From: a candidate division KSB1 bacterium
GTDB taxonomy: Bacteria > Zhuqueibacterota > Zhuqueibacteria > JANLFK01 > Oleimicrobiaceae
Assembly: GCA_034506335.1 (NCBI GenBank)
Contig: JAPDPR010000004.1
Span: 66,351 to 130,350, forward strand
Length of the DNA: 64,000 nucleotides
Direction: 5' to 3'
Shown: in pieces, positions 34,938 through 43,574 of the stretch
Numbering within the stretch: the first letter of the stretch is position 1
How the letters are laid out: each line of letters opens with the position of its first letter
Notes under the pieces: generated by a model
Databases searched by the model: none
What the model was told of the DNA's origin: nothing
Seen by the model: the letters and a program-made list of their open reading frames with translations, nothing else
Made by a program: the position numbers and the translations under genes

Positions 34938-36821
34938 TCACGTCCCCTTTTCGTCTTTCTTTTTGCCGAACTCTGGGTCCAGTGGCAATAGCGCGACGAT
35001 GATAAAGCCGGGGAGGGTGCACAACAATACCCAAAGGAAAAACTGCTTGTAGCCGATCAACTCCTGTATCCAGCCGCTGATCATCCCCGGCAGCATCATC
35101 CCCAACGCCATGAAGCCGGTGGCGATGGCAAAGTGAGCAGTTTTGTATTCGCCCTCAGCGACGTAGATCATGTACAGCATGTACGCGGTAAAGCCAAAGC
35201 CGTAGCCGAACTGTTCGATGGCCACGCACAGGTTGATAATCAAGAAGTTGTCCGGCTGGGTGTGGGCCAGGTACAGGTAGACGCTGTCCGGCACGTTGAT
35301 TGCCAATGCCATGGGCAGGATCCACTTCCTGAGCCCGTCGCGTGCGACCAAGAAGCCGCCGAGGATGCCGCCCAACGACAGGGCAAGCAGTCCAACCGTG
35401 CCGTAGACAAAGCCCACCTGGCCGGTGGTCAGCGCCAAGCCCCCTGCCTCTTGGCTATCCAGCAGGAACGGCGAGGCCATCTTGACCAGTTGGGCCTCTG
35501 CAAGCCTGTAGAGCAGCAACATGGCCAGCGAGATGCCTATGTGCTTCTTGGTGAAGAACGTGGCGAAGGTCCGGCCAAAGTTGGCGAAAAAGGCCTTTAT
35601 CCCACCCGATCGTCTCGGCACGTCACTGCTTGGGTAAGGGAGCACGAAGCGGTGATAGATCATGAAAAGGATAAAGAGCACCCCGAGCGCCGTGAAGGTA
35701 AGGATCCAGGACAGGCGGATGTTGCCGGCCCGCGCCACAAAGCGCGCCGCCGATGGCGTGCGCAGTTTCGGGTCCAGCTGGACGACTGCCAAAGCGGGCC
35801 TTGCCCAGTTGTCGCTGGTAAATTCGAACCTGCCGCCCTCGATCAGGGAAATGCTCTTGTCGCCACCTTCCCGGCCGAAGTGCACGACCACCGTCTTGCC
35901 GGGAGCCGGCGGGCCGGAAAGGCGCACGTTGACCACGGCAATGTTCCCGGCGACGGTCTGGCCTTTCGGCACGGCCGAGCGCGACCCGAATACGTTAAGG
36001 AAGACGCGCGCCACTGGCTGGGCCACGTGCCGCTGCCACCAAGAAGGGCCACGGGCATCTTCTGCCTGTTTCAGCTCCGCCTTGCTTTCTGCCCTTAGTG
36101 CGCGCGCCGCGTTCCATTGCCGAGCACGCGCGAGCACTTCGCTCACCTCCTGAGGAGCCCTCGTCCGAAGCTCTACCACCACGGTGTCGGGTTCGATGAT
36201 CAAGCGCAAAGGGCCCTGCTCAGCCTCTGCGATGGCGCTATCGGGCCATGCCGGTTGGGACAGTTGTTGAGAGGCCACTACCGGCACCTCCACCGGGCGC
36301 AAACCTGTGTGCCCTTCGATATACCCCGCCAGAATAACCAGCAACCCCTGCCCGGTGAGCATGGCGAACCGATAGAACGTGCTCCGAATGCCCACAAACC
36401 ACGCTTGCTGATGCTGGCTCAGCCCCAACATGTAAAAGCCATCCGCTGCAATGTCATGCGTGGCTGAGCCAAAGGCCAGGAGCCAAAGAATACCCAGGGT
36501 CACCTTGAAAAAGTTGGGCAGAGGAATAGCGAGCGCCATAGAGGCAAGTGCCGCCCCGATCAGCAGTTGCATCAGGATGATCCACATGCGTTTCGTCCTG
36601 ATGATCTCTACCACCGGGCTCCACAGCGGCTTAATGACCCATGGCAGGTAGAGCCAACTGGTGTACAGCGCGATTTCCGCATTGGAGATGCCCATGCGCT
36701 TGTAAAAGATGACCGAAACGGTCATCACCACGATGTAGGGGATGCCCTCCGCGAAGTAGAGGGTGGGCACCCACAACCACGGTGAGCGCGGTTTCCGTTG
36801 TTCCTTCTGTTGTGATGCCAC
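34938..36821 (-). CDS. AmpG-like MFS permease with large periplasmic insert
   Basis: The 627-aa protein begins like the AmpG/PAT-type MFS permeases (LWVPTLYFAEGIPYIVVMT, then WLYLPWVIKPLWSP), which bring muropeptides into the cytoplasm. About five membrane spans are followed by a soluble insert of roughly 190 residues (about 175-365), then TM6 (LSWILTFTALGVLFILFMIY) and the C-terminal half. By topology the insert is periplasmic. It has a helical part and a beta-sandwich-like part containing FTSDNWARP, similar to the end of Calx-beta-type domains. The usual size is about 430 aa. The start is GTG at 36821. It follows rocD by 42 bp. Substrate is inferred from family only. Confidence 0.82.
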   Translation of the reverse strand: MASQQKEQRKPRSPWLWVPTLYFAEGIPYIVVMTVSVIFYKRMGISNAEIALYTSWLYLPWVIKPLWSPVVEIIRTKRMWIILMQLLIGAALASMALAIPLPNFFKVTLGILWLLAFGSATHDIAADGFYMLGLSQHQQAWFVGIRSTFYRFAMLTGQGLLVILAGYIEGHTGLRPVEVPVVASQQLSQPAWPDSAIAEAEQGPLRLIIEPDTVVVELRTRAPQEVSEVLARARQWNAARALRAESKAELKQAEDARGPSWWQRHVAQPVARVFLNVFGSRSAVPKGQTVAGNIAVVNVRLSGPPAPGKTVVVHFGREGGDKSISLIEGGRFEFTSDNWARPALAVVQLDPKLRTPSAARFVARAGNIRLSWILTFTALGVLFILFMIYHRFVLPYPSSDVPRRSGGIKAFFANFGRTFATFFTKKHIGISLAMLLLYRLAEAQLVKMASPFLLDSQEAGGLALTTGQVGFVYGTVGLLALSLGGILGGFLVARDGLRKWILPMALAINVPDSVYLYLAHTQPDNFLIINLCVAIEQFGYGFGFTAYMLYMIYVAEGEYKTAHFAIATGFMALGMMLPGMISGWIQELIGYKQFFLWVLLCTLPGFIIVALLPLDPEFGKKKDEKGT

Positions 36822-36863
36822 CTATTCCCTCGCCTGCTTACCTCTATTCTCTTGCCCGATTCC

Positions 36864-38069
36864 TTACGGCAGCGTCTCCAAGACCTCCTTGATGTGCTCG
36901 AACGCCCAGTCCAGGTCGCGCTTGCCGATGATCAGCGGTGGCGCAAAGCGGATAACGTGTTCGTGGGTCTCCTTGCACAGTAACCCTTTTTGCTGCAGCG
37001 CCTCGCAAAAGCGCCGCGCTCCACCAGCTTGGGGATGCAGCTCCACCCCGATGAGCAATCCCTTGCCGCGCACCTCCCTCACATGCTTGCTGTTGATGGT
37101 GCGAAGTTTTTCCATCAAGTAGGCGCCCATCTTGAAGGCGTTCTCAGGCAGTCGCTCCTCAACAATGATGCGCAGAGCCTCACGCGCAATGGCGCAGGCC
37201 AAAGGGTTACCGCCAAAGGTGGAACCGTGCTCGCCCGGTGTGAATACCCCGAGGACCTCCTTGCGGGACAAGACCGCAGAGACAGGATAAAAGCCCCCGC
37301 TCAGCGCCTTGCCCACGGTGATAACGTCAGGTTTGATCCCCTCATATTCGAACGCGAACAGCTTACCGGTCCTGCCTAAACCGGTCTGAATCTCATCCAA
37401 GATAAGCAGGACATTATGCTCGCGGCAGATTGCGGCTGCCTGACGGAGATAGCCCGGGGGCGGAACGATGATTCCGCCTTCACCTTGGATGGGTTCCACC
37501 AAAAAGGCGACCGTGTTCTTGCCGATCGCCTTCTCCAACGCCCGCGCATCACCGTATGGAATGATCTTGAAGCCTGGCGTGAAAGGGCCGAACCACTGGC
37601 GGTACAAGGGTTCTGTGGAAAAGCCAACGATAGTGGTGGTCCGCCCGGCAAAATTGTTTTCGCACACGATGATTTCGGCTTTGTCTCTCTTGACCCCCTT
37701 CTTGGTGTAGCCCCACTTGCGCGCTGCCTTGATCGCCGTCTCCACCGCCTCGGCCCCGCTGTTCATTGGCAGGGCCAACTCAAACCCGGTCAGTTCGCAC
37801 AGCTCTTTGCAAAAGAGGCCCAACTGGTCGTTGCGGAACGCGCGCGAGGTGAGGGTCAGCCGGCGGGCTTGCTTGCCGATTGCCTTGACCAACCGCGGGT
37901 GACAGTGTCCTTGATTCAGTGCCGAGTAGCCGCTGAGAAAGTCCAAGTAGCGATTGCCCTCGACGTCATACACCCAAATGCCTTTACCTCTGGTGAGAAC
38001 CACGTCAAGCGGATGGTAGTTGTGCGCGCCATACTGATCCTCGAGCCGAATGAGTTCCTCCGTCTTCAT
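36864..38069 (-). CDS. rocD: Ornithine aminotransferase
   Basis: The 401-aa class III aminotransferase converts ornithine and 2-oxoglutarate to glutamate-5-semialdehyde and glutamate. It begins [16 protein letters not shown], highly specific for ornithine aminotransferases, and has [34 protein letters not shown] and the PLP lysine in [16 protein letters not shown] precedes the ATG. The promoter at 38115-38143 gives a leader of about 39 bases. It links arginine/ornithine breakdown with proline and glutamate. Co-transcription with an AmpG-like permease is odd and may reflect use of peptide- or wall-derived amino acids. Confidence 0.95.
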   Translation of the reverse strand: MKTEELIRLEDQYGAHNYHPLDVVLTRGKGIWVYDVEGNRYLDFLSGYSALNQGHCHPRLVKAIGKQARRLTLTSRAFRNDQLGLFCKELCELTGFELALPMNSGAEAVETAIKAARKWGYTKKGVKRDKAEIIVCENNFAGRTTTIVGFSTEPLYRQWFGPFTPGFKIIPYGDARALEKAIGKNTVAFLVEPIQGEGGIIVPPPGYLRQAAAICREHNVLLILDEIQTGLGRTGKLFAFEYEGIKPDVITVGKALSGGFYPVSAVLSRKEVLGVFTPGEHGSTFGGNPLACAIAREALRIIVEERLPENAFKMGAYLMEKLRTINSKHVREVRGKGLLIGVELHPQAGGARRFCEALQQKGLLCKETHEHVIRFAPPLIIGKRDLDWAFEHIKEVLETLP

Positions 38070-38114
38070 ACGGTTCCTTTCGCTTTGTGCGACTACCCTG
38101 CGACATCTCGGGCT

Positions 38115-38143
38115 AAGTTACAACAAAAAGGTGCAAATTGCAA
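38115..38143 (-). promoter_or_regulatory. Predicted promoter of rocD
   Basis: On the minus strand, TTGCAA (38138-38143), a 17-base spacer and TAACTT (38115-38120). The start would be near 38108. The -10 hexamer is identical to that of the divergent promoter at 38360-38388. Confidence 0.62.
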
Positions 38144-38264
38144 CTGCAATCTGGCACAGGCAGTCTCCACACCGGAGGCCGACGTGGCGGTGGGCAACGA
38201 ATGCACCTCCGATCAGTGAAGCAGCGCGAACCTAAGGTTTGGACCCGAGTGGCGGACCGGGTTC

Positions 38265-38299
38265 AAAAAACTGTTCCGGCAGCTTCTGCGAGCTGCCGG
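38265..38299 (-). terminator. Predicted intrinsic terminator, minus strand
   Basis: A perfect 9-bp stem (CCGGCAGCT with AGCTGCCGG, 6-base loop) is followed on the minus strand by AACAG and six T (38265-38270). It would stop leftward transcripts before they reach rocD. Confidence 0.55.
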
Positions 38300-38332
38300 G
38301 CCGGCGACACTACGCTTCAGTAGCGTAGAACG

Positions 38333-38358
38333 ACCTGCCTAAACCAGGTGCATTTTTT
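38333..38358 (+). terminator. Possible weak terminator, plus strand
   Basis: ACCTG and CAGGT form a 5-bp stem with a 7-base loop, followed by GCA and six T (38353-38358). It ends directly before the -35 box at 38360. The stem is short, so efficiency may be low. Confidence 0.4.
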
Positions 38359-38359
38359 C

Positions 38360-38388
38360 TTGACAAACTCGCCAAATAGTGTTAACTT
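38360..38388 (+). promoter_or_regulatory. Predicted promoter of the 38446 gene cluster
   Basis: Perfect TTGACA (38360-38365), a 17-base spacer and TAACTT (38383-38388). The start would be near 38396, about 50 bases before the ATG at 38446. Confidence 0.65.
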
Positions 38389-38445
38389 CGTAATGTTTGC
38401 TGGGAAACTGAAAACACTGGCGGCCCAACGAGTTGCGGAGGAAGC

Positions 38446-39105
38446 ATGCAGAAATGGAAGCTTCGCGGTGCGGCAGGGCTGTGCGCCTCGGTCATACTTC
38501 TTTGGCATTGGGGCGGAGCCAATGCTGGGGGCCCTATCTATGGCGGAGGGGGCGGACCCTTCGTCACCTTCAAGGCCTTTGAGAGCACCGGGATGGATCA
38601 GCTTGCGCGCGTGGTGGGCGTGCCCTGCCTGGCCTCTTGGATGAGAGGGGCTGGTGGCGCAGGCTACGCCTTCATAGGCAGTGCCCGCATCGGCGGGCTC
38701 GGCGGAGCAGCTTCTGTGCGCTCCTCTGCGCTCGTAGCTGGCCAGGAACGTTCCCTGAAGGTCGACTTTGGGTACGGCGGCTTCCTGGCGGAGTACGTCA
38801 GCCGTTACCGCAGACTCACCACCTCAGCAGGCTGCGTGTTGGGTGGCGGGGCCTATGAGGTCCAAATCGAGGACGAGAACGGCACCCATAAAGCTAGCAG
38901 AGGTTTCTTCTGCCTCCAACCCTGCGCGGGACTGCGTGTGCAACTGGTGCACTTTGTAGCCTTGCAGGCGTGGGCAAGCTATCTTTTCCCCGTTGCGGAG
39001 GATTTGTCCATACGGTACGGCTCGGCCCTGTATCATTTGACTGCCGGGGAAATGGGCGGGCTCGCGTTCTTGCTCGGTTTAGAGTTCGGCGGCAACGCTC
39101 CCTGA
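38446..39105 (+). CDS. Exported glycine-rich protein of unknown function
   Basis: The 219-aa precursor has a signal peptide ending near GGANAG, then a glycine-rich stretch (GGPIYGGGGGPF) and alternating hydrophobic/glycine segments that could form membrane beta-strands, ending with LEFGGNAP. Four cysteines are present in the mature part. I do not recognise the family. It could be an outer-membrane or surface beta-protein. GGAGGA precedes the ATG, and a strong promoter lies upstream, so it is probably well expressed. It is the first of four rightward genes for exported proteins. Confidence 0.72.
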   Translation: MQKWKLRGAAGLCASVILLWHWGGANAGGPIYGGGGGPFVTFKAFESTGMDQLARVVGVPCLASWMRGAGGAGYAFIGSARIGGLGGAASVRSSALVAGQERSLKVDFGYGGFLAEYVSRYRRLTTSAGCVLGGGAYEVQIEDENGTHKASRGFFCLQPCAGLRVQLVHFVALQAWASYLFPVAEDLSIRYGSALYHLTAGEMGGLAFLLGLEFGGNAP

Positions 39106-39196
39106 CAGCAAGACGCAATAACTGCGCGTGTGTGCGTCTCGGGCTCATTGAGAGGACAAGGGAGCCTCTCGTCAGCGGAAAACGTAAGGAAATGCC

Positions 39197-40186
39197 ATGG
39201 ACCTACTGCTCCAACGCCTGTGGGTGGTGGGGATCTGTGCGCTGATGGTCACGTGTGCTCGTGGGCCCTCTCCGACCATGACCATCCCTAAGGAGGTGAC
39301 GCGGGAGGCCTTAACCGAGCCACAGCCTTGCGGGGCGCTCCAAGAACTACTCAGGGCTGCCGCAGAGGTTGCTCTGCGCGAGTGCGGCACGCCGCTGAGC
39401 GAGCGAACACTGTGGGCCTCCCTCATCGACCTCAGTGATCCTCGTTTGCCGAAGATGGCCTCCTACGGGGGGGCGGAGCAGGTCTATCCAGCGAGCGTTG
39501 TCAAAGCCTTCTACATGGTAGCGGCCTATCACCAAGTGCAGGAGGAGATGCTGCGGCTTGATCGCTCTCTGCGCCGCGACCTGAGGCTCATGATTGAGAT
39601 CAGTGACAATGAAGCGACCAACCGCATCGTCGACCGACTGACTAACACTACGTCAGGCGATTCCCTTGCAGCTCCTGCCTATGAGGAATTTGCCTACAAA
39701 CGCAACTGGATGAACCGATACTTTCGGAGCTTAGGGTTTACGCACGTCAACGCATGTCAGAAGACGTGGGATGGGGAGCCGTATGGCAGAGACTTGCAAC
39801 TCTTGGGGCTCCCAGATGGTCCAAACTACGTCAACAGCAACAAGTTGACTACGGATGAGACGGCACTACTGTTGTATCTCATTGATCAGCGGAAGGTGGT
39901 GAGCAGGAGCGCCTGTCAGGCGATGCTCAAGCTCATGCGGCGCGCACCGGACCCCGCGGACCTGTTCTTGGCCGGGGTGGTGCCTCCGGACGGCCGCCTG
40001 TGGAGCAAGCAGGGGCTTGTGGACAGCAAGCGGCACGATGCAGGTATCATTCACCTCGCCAACGGTAGGCGGTTTATCCTGGTGGTTTTTACCGACAAGT
40101 CCGCGGGTGACTGCGACCTATTGCGGCGCTTTGCCCGTCGCGTGGTGGACCACTATGCGTCGCTGCCGCGCGCACATCCGGGCTGA
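39197..40186 (+). CDS. Lipoprotein with class A beta-lactamase-like serine hydrolase domain
   Basis: The 329-aa product has a lipoprotein signal (ALMVTC, C20). Its domain has the class A order of motifs: PASVVK (S100 and K103), SDN at 136-138 and NKLTTDETALLLY further on, then a WSKQG/DSKRHDAG region near the usual K-S/T-G strand. An ExxLN omega-loop is not obvious, so hydrolysis of beta-lactams is uncertain; a DD-peptidase or amidase-like role on peptidoglycan is equally possible. AAGGA precedes the ATG. It is followed by a metallopeptidase gene 69 bp downstream. Confidence 0.83.
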   Translation: MDLLLQRLWVVGICALMVTCARGPSPTMTIPKEVTREALTEPQPCGALQELLRAAAEVALRECGTPLSERTLWASLIDLSDPRLPKMASYGGAEQVYPASVVKAFYMVAAYHQVQEEMLRLDRSLRRDLRLMIEISDNEATNRIVDRLTNTTSGDSLAAPAYEEFAYKRNWMNRYFRSLGFTHVNACQKTWDGEPYGRDLQLLGLPDGPNYVNSNKLTTDETALLLYLIDQRKVVSRSACQAMLKLMRRAPDPADLFLAGVVPPDGRLWSKQGLVDSKRHDAGIIHLANGRRFILVVFTDKSAGDCDLLRRFARRVVDHYASLPRAHPG

Positions 40187-40255
40187 GCATTGGTTCGCAC
40201 ACCTCCCTTTTGCTCAGCGCCGTACAAAACCCCTCACGAAGGTTGGAGAAGACTG

Positions 40256-42334
40256 ATGAGAAAGTTGACGATGGCTCTTCTCGCAGGAAGCATTGCTGTG
40301 ACGATGAGTTCATGCATCAGGAAGGTGGGAGTGAACGATATGCACTATGTGCAGGAGCGGCACATCGCAGCGGTGGTTTCCGAGTTGGTGAAAAAGCATG
40401 GCGAGGCGCAACGGGAACGTATCGAGCGGGGCGTGCGTCAGGTGGCGCACATGTGGCAGCAGCAGGACGGACCACCCGAGGCCTTCATGGCGTTCTGCAC
40501 GGAGCATTTCATCGCCGACACGGCAATGCTCACCCAGGTGACCCAGAGGTATGAACAGAACTTTGAGAGCATCTTCGGGCACTTCGCGGAGATGGGGCGC
40601 GAGTTGCGCCAGCCCTTGGACCTGGACCTGGGGCCAATCTTGCCCATCGACTACCTCTTTGCTGAATTCAGCCCGGCTGCCCACCTGATGGAGGATCTTT
40701 TCCAAAAGCGGATTGCCTTTGTGGTTCTGCTTAATTTTCCCCTCTACACCCTCGAAGAGCGCCTTGCCCTGGGTCCAACCTGGACCCGCCAACAGTGGGC
40801 GCAGGCGCGTTTGGCTCAGACCTTTTCCGCGCGAGTGCCCGCCACGGTTAACCAGCGGCTAAGCCAAGCGTACGTGGGTGCTGATGACTATATCAACAAC
40901 TATAACATTTTCATGCACCATGTGCTTACGGAGGAAGGTCAGCGACTCTTCCCGCCGGGGATGAAGCTCATAAGCCATTGGAATCTCCGTGACGAACTGA
41001 AGGCTCAATACGCCAATCCTGAGGGTCTGCGGCGACAGAGGATGATCCAGCGGATCATGGAGCGCATTATCCTGCAGGAAATCCCGGCGGTGGTCATCAA
41101 TAACCCGGCCGTGGACTGGAAGCCGGTGAGCAACACGGTGACCCCCGCAGCGGTGCAGGATGTAGAGGGTGTAGCAGCGCCGGCGCAGGTGGAATCAAAG
41201 CCCGAACCGAATCGCCGGTATGAGCATCTCCTCACCATTTTCCGCGCTGAGCGCGAGGCCGACCCCTACTATCCGACGATGCCCACGCTCATGGACCGTC
41301 GGTTTCAGCGCGACAGAGAGATGCCGGAGGCTACCGTTGAGGCTCTTTTTAAGCAGGTGTTGAGCTCACCTGAAGTAGCGCGCACTGCACGCCTCATTGA
41401 GAAGCGTCTTGGCAGGCCTCTGGAGCCTTTTGATATCTGGTACAACGGCTTCAAGCCGCGCGGCGCCTATGCGGAGGCCGAGCTGGACAAAGTAGTTGCC
41501 CGTCGGTACCCCAACCCGCAGGCATTCGAACGGGACCTGCCACGTATTCTCGGTGCCCTCGGTTTCTCGCCGGAGCAGGCGCGTTTCCTCAGCGAGCGGA
41601 TCGTCGTTGATCCGGCACGCGGAGCTGGTCATGCCTGGGAACCTGGTCGCCGGGCCGACAAGGCCCACTTGCGCACGCGCATCCCTGCTTCGGGGATGAA
41701 CTACAAGGGCTATAACATTGCCATTCACGAGTTAGGCCATAATTGCGAGCAGGTTTTTTCGCTCAACAAGGTTGATCATACTCTCCTGCGTGGCGTCCCC
41801 AATACCGCTTTCACCGAAGCGTTTGCGTTTGTGTTCCAGGCGCGGGACCTTGAGCTTCTTGGCCTGCGGGGCAAGGATCCAGCGGCCGAGCATCTCCGTG
41901 CCCTGGATAACCTGTGGGCAACCTACGAAATCGCGGGTGTCGCCCTAGTGGACATGCGCGTGTGGCGCTGGATGTACGACCACCCCCAGGCCTCTCCTGC
42001 GGAGCTGAAGGAGGCCACCGTCCACATTGCCCGCGAGGTGTGGAACGAATTCTATGCGCCCGTTTTTGGCCAGAAAGATGTGGTCCTGCTGGCCATCTAC
42101 TCGCACATGATTGATGCTGGGCTTTACCTGCCGGATTATCCGCTCGGGCACATCATCGCCTTCCAGATCGAGCAGTACCTTGCCGGCAAGAATCTGGGAC
42201 AGGAGATGGAGCGCATGTGCCGGCTCGGTGCCCTCACACCCGAGGCGTGGATGCGTCAGGCGGTGGGTTCGTCCGTGTCTGCAGAACCATTGTTGCAGGC
42301 TGCCGATCGTGCCCTCAAGGTGTTGGCATCGTAG
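40256..42334 (+). CDS. Zinc metallopeptidase lipoprotein (HELGH, gluzincin-like)
   Basis: The 692-aa product has a lipobox near TMSSC (C20). Residues about 485-530 hold IAIHELGHNCEQ (H491, E492, H495) and, 26 residues after the second histidine, TEAF with E521 as probable third zinc ligand. That is the gluzincin arrangement of the M3/M2-like group. The N-terminal 300 residues are mostly helical, like the closed-shell fold of those peptidases. The natural substrate is probably a short peptide in the periplasm, by family analogy. ATG at 40256 is fixed by GGAGAA eight bases upstream and by the signal peptide. A member of an uncharacterised four-gene cluster. Confidence 0.85.
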   Translation: MRKLTMALLAGSIAVTMSSCIRKVGVNDMHYVQERHIAAVVSELVKKHGEAQRERIERGVRQVAHMWQQQDGPPEAFMAFCTEHFIADTAMLTQVTQRYEQNFESIFGHFAEMGRELRQPLDLDLGPILPIDYLFAEFSPAAHLMEDLFQKRIAFVVLLNFPLYTLEERLALGPTWTRQQWAQARLAQTFSARVPATVNQRLSQAYVGADDYINNYNIFMHHVLTEEGQRLFPPGMKLISHWNLRDELKAQYANPEGLRRQRMIQRIMERIILQEIPAVVINNPAVDWKPVSNTVTPAAVQDVEGVAAPAQVESKPEPNRRYEHLLTIFRAEREADPYYPTMPTLMDRRFQRDREMPEATVEALFKQVLSSPEVARTARLIEKRLGRPLEPFDIWYNGFKPRGAYAEAELDKVVARRYPNPQAFERDLPRILGALGFSPEQARFLSERIVVDPARGAGHAWEPGRRADKAHLRTRIPASGMNYKGYNIAIHELGHNCEQVFSLNKVDHTLLRGVPNTAFTEAFAFVFQARDLELLGLRGKDPAAEHLRALDNLWATYEIAGVALVDMRVWRWMYDHPQASPAELKEATVHIAREVWNEFYAPVFGQKDVVLLAIYSHMIDAGLYLPDYPLGHIIAFQIEQYLAGKNLGQEMERMCRLGALTPEAWMRQAVGSSVSAEPLLQAADRALKVLAS

Positions 42335-42347
42335 CGCCCGCGGTGCG

Positions 42348-43562
42348 ATGGCAGAGCGTGGCCACCGTGCGGGCAGGGGGGGCATTACCTTGGGGGGGCT
42401 CCTCTGCACCGCAACAGTAGCAGGCCTCCTGTGGCTGGCTTGTGGTAAGCGTCCAGTCCAGACAACGGCCATCGTGGCCAGAGCCCCGAAGGTACCAGAG
42501 CGCGGAGCGGAGGCTGTGACGGGCCTGGCGCACTTTGGCTTTACTCACGGCACGGTGTGCTCGTCTGATCCAGGCACGCTCAAGTCTCTGTTGGACGTCG
42601 CCCACACGTCGGGGACACTTCTCCATGTGGGGGACCCAGCCTTTCTTGACCCCTCTGTCCCCTTGGATTCTGCGCTATCCCGGGCCGACAGATTGGTCAG
42701 GTCATGTGCGCGCCATCCTGCCTGTGCGGGCTACTGGTTGGGGCCGGTGGCAGACACAGCCCTGTTCGCGCGCGCCGCGGTCATTAGACAGCACCTGGCC
42801 GCGGCGGACCGGCAGCACCGAGCATTGCTGGCCATGAGCGTCAAAGGCGATCTGCATACCCGCATCGCCCATCTCAAGCCCGATGTCCTCGTGTTCGACG
42901 AGCAGGGGGTGGAAGGAGGTGTTCCGGCCGCTAACTTTTTTGCCCACCTTGGGGAAATGAGACGTCTCGCGCTGGCGGTGCACCTGCCCTGGTGGGGAAC
43001 CGTAGTCGAGGCGAGGGAGGGCGACCAAACTGAGCTGCGTGACCACTTCCTCCGCTTTCAGGCCATGAGCCTCCTTGCATATGGGGCACAAGGCATCGAG
43101 TGGGGGCTGGATTGGGGCCTGTTGCACTCCTGGGCCACGATGCACGGCCCGGCCGTTTCTGTGGCAAGAACTCTGCGTGAAATCAACGATACCGCGGGCG
43201 CCTGGCTGCCAATTCTCGCCGGCACCTCGTGCGTCGCCGTCTTCCATAGCGATCCAGTGCCTGCGGGGCAGGAGCGGGTGAATCTGGAGGGAACCGTCTA
43301 CCGCATCGACGGAGAATACGTGACCGTGGCATTCTTTCGCGGCGCGCGCAGGAGGGAACAGTACCTCATGGTGCTGAATCGCAACTACATGCGTGGGGCG
43401 AAGCCGCGACTTTTCTTCAGCGAGCGGGTGAAGGGGCTTGCAGAGATTGCGCCCGAAGGCGTGGCGCACATGGCGGTGAGCTTCTCGTCGGAGGAGGATG
43501 GGCACCAGGCGTCGATCTTGCTCAAAGCGGGCGGTGCCCGCCTTTTCCGCATGGTCTTCTAA
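42348..43562 (+). CDS. Hypothetical lipoprotein, TIM-barrel-like hydrolase domain
   Basis: The 404-aa product has a lipobox (GLLWLACGK). The rest resembles a glycoside-hydrolase-like TIM barrel: LAHFGFTHGT, CAGYWLGPV, LKPDVLVFDEQG, and YGAQGIEWGLDWGLLH, which recalls the end of GH42-type barrels, then a small beta-sandwich-like C-terminus. I cannot name the family. The start ATG at 42348 is 13 bases after the previous stop and has no clear ribosome site, so coupling is likely. Two G7 tracts (42376-42382 and 42392-42398) fall in the signal-peptide region and could slip. It converges on pbpC, with only 12 bp between them. Confidence 0.7.
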   Translation: MAERGHRAGRGGITLGGLLCTATVAGLLWLACGKRPVQTTAIVARAPKVPERGAEAVTGLAHFGFTHGTVCSSDPGTLKSLLDVAHTSGTLLHVGDPAFLDPSVPLDSALSRADRLVRSCARHPACAGYWLGPVADTALFARAAVIRQHLAAADRQHRALLAMSVKGDLHTRIAHLKPDVLVFDEQGVEGGVPAANFFAHLGEMRRLALAVHLPWWGTVVEAREGDQTELRDHFLRFQAMSLLAYGAQGIEWGLDWGLLHSWATMHGPAVSVARTLREINDTAGAWLPILAGTSCVAVFHSDPVPAGQERVNLEGTVYRIDGEYVTVAFFRGARRREQYLMVLNRNYMRGAKPRLFFSERVKGLAEIAPEGVAHMAVSFSSEEDGHQASILLKAGGARLFRMVF

Positions 43563-43574
43563 GTCAGGGGCCCC

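Larger units (their letters stand above)
38144..38359. other. Intergenic region with three hairpins between divergent promoters
   Basis: About 215 bases between the rocD and rightward promoters, with no gene. The right half carries three successive hairpins: 9-bp stem (38276-38299), 7-bp stem (38310-38328) and 5-bp stem with a T-run (38333-38358). The first has a T6 run on the minus side. The left half (38144-38260) shows no clear signal. A small structured RNA or a pair of insulating terminators could explain it. Confidence 0.5.

Noticed and set aside
38231..38300. tRNA-like bases (CCCGAGTGGCGG, GGGTTCAAA)
   Set aside because: A D-arm-like and T-arm-like string occur, but no acceptor stem, anticodon arm or proper order can be built.
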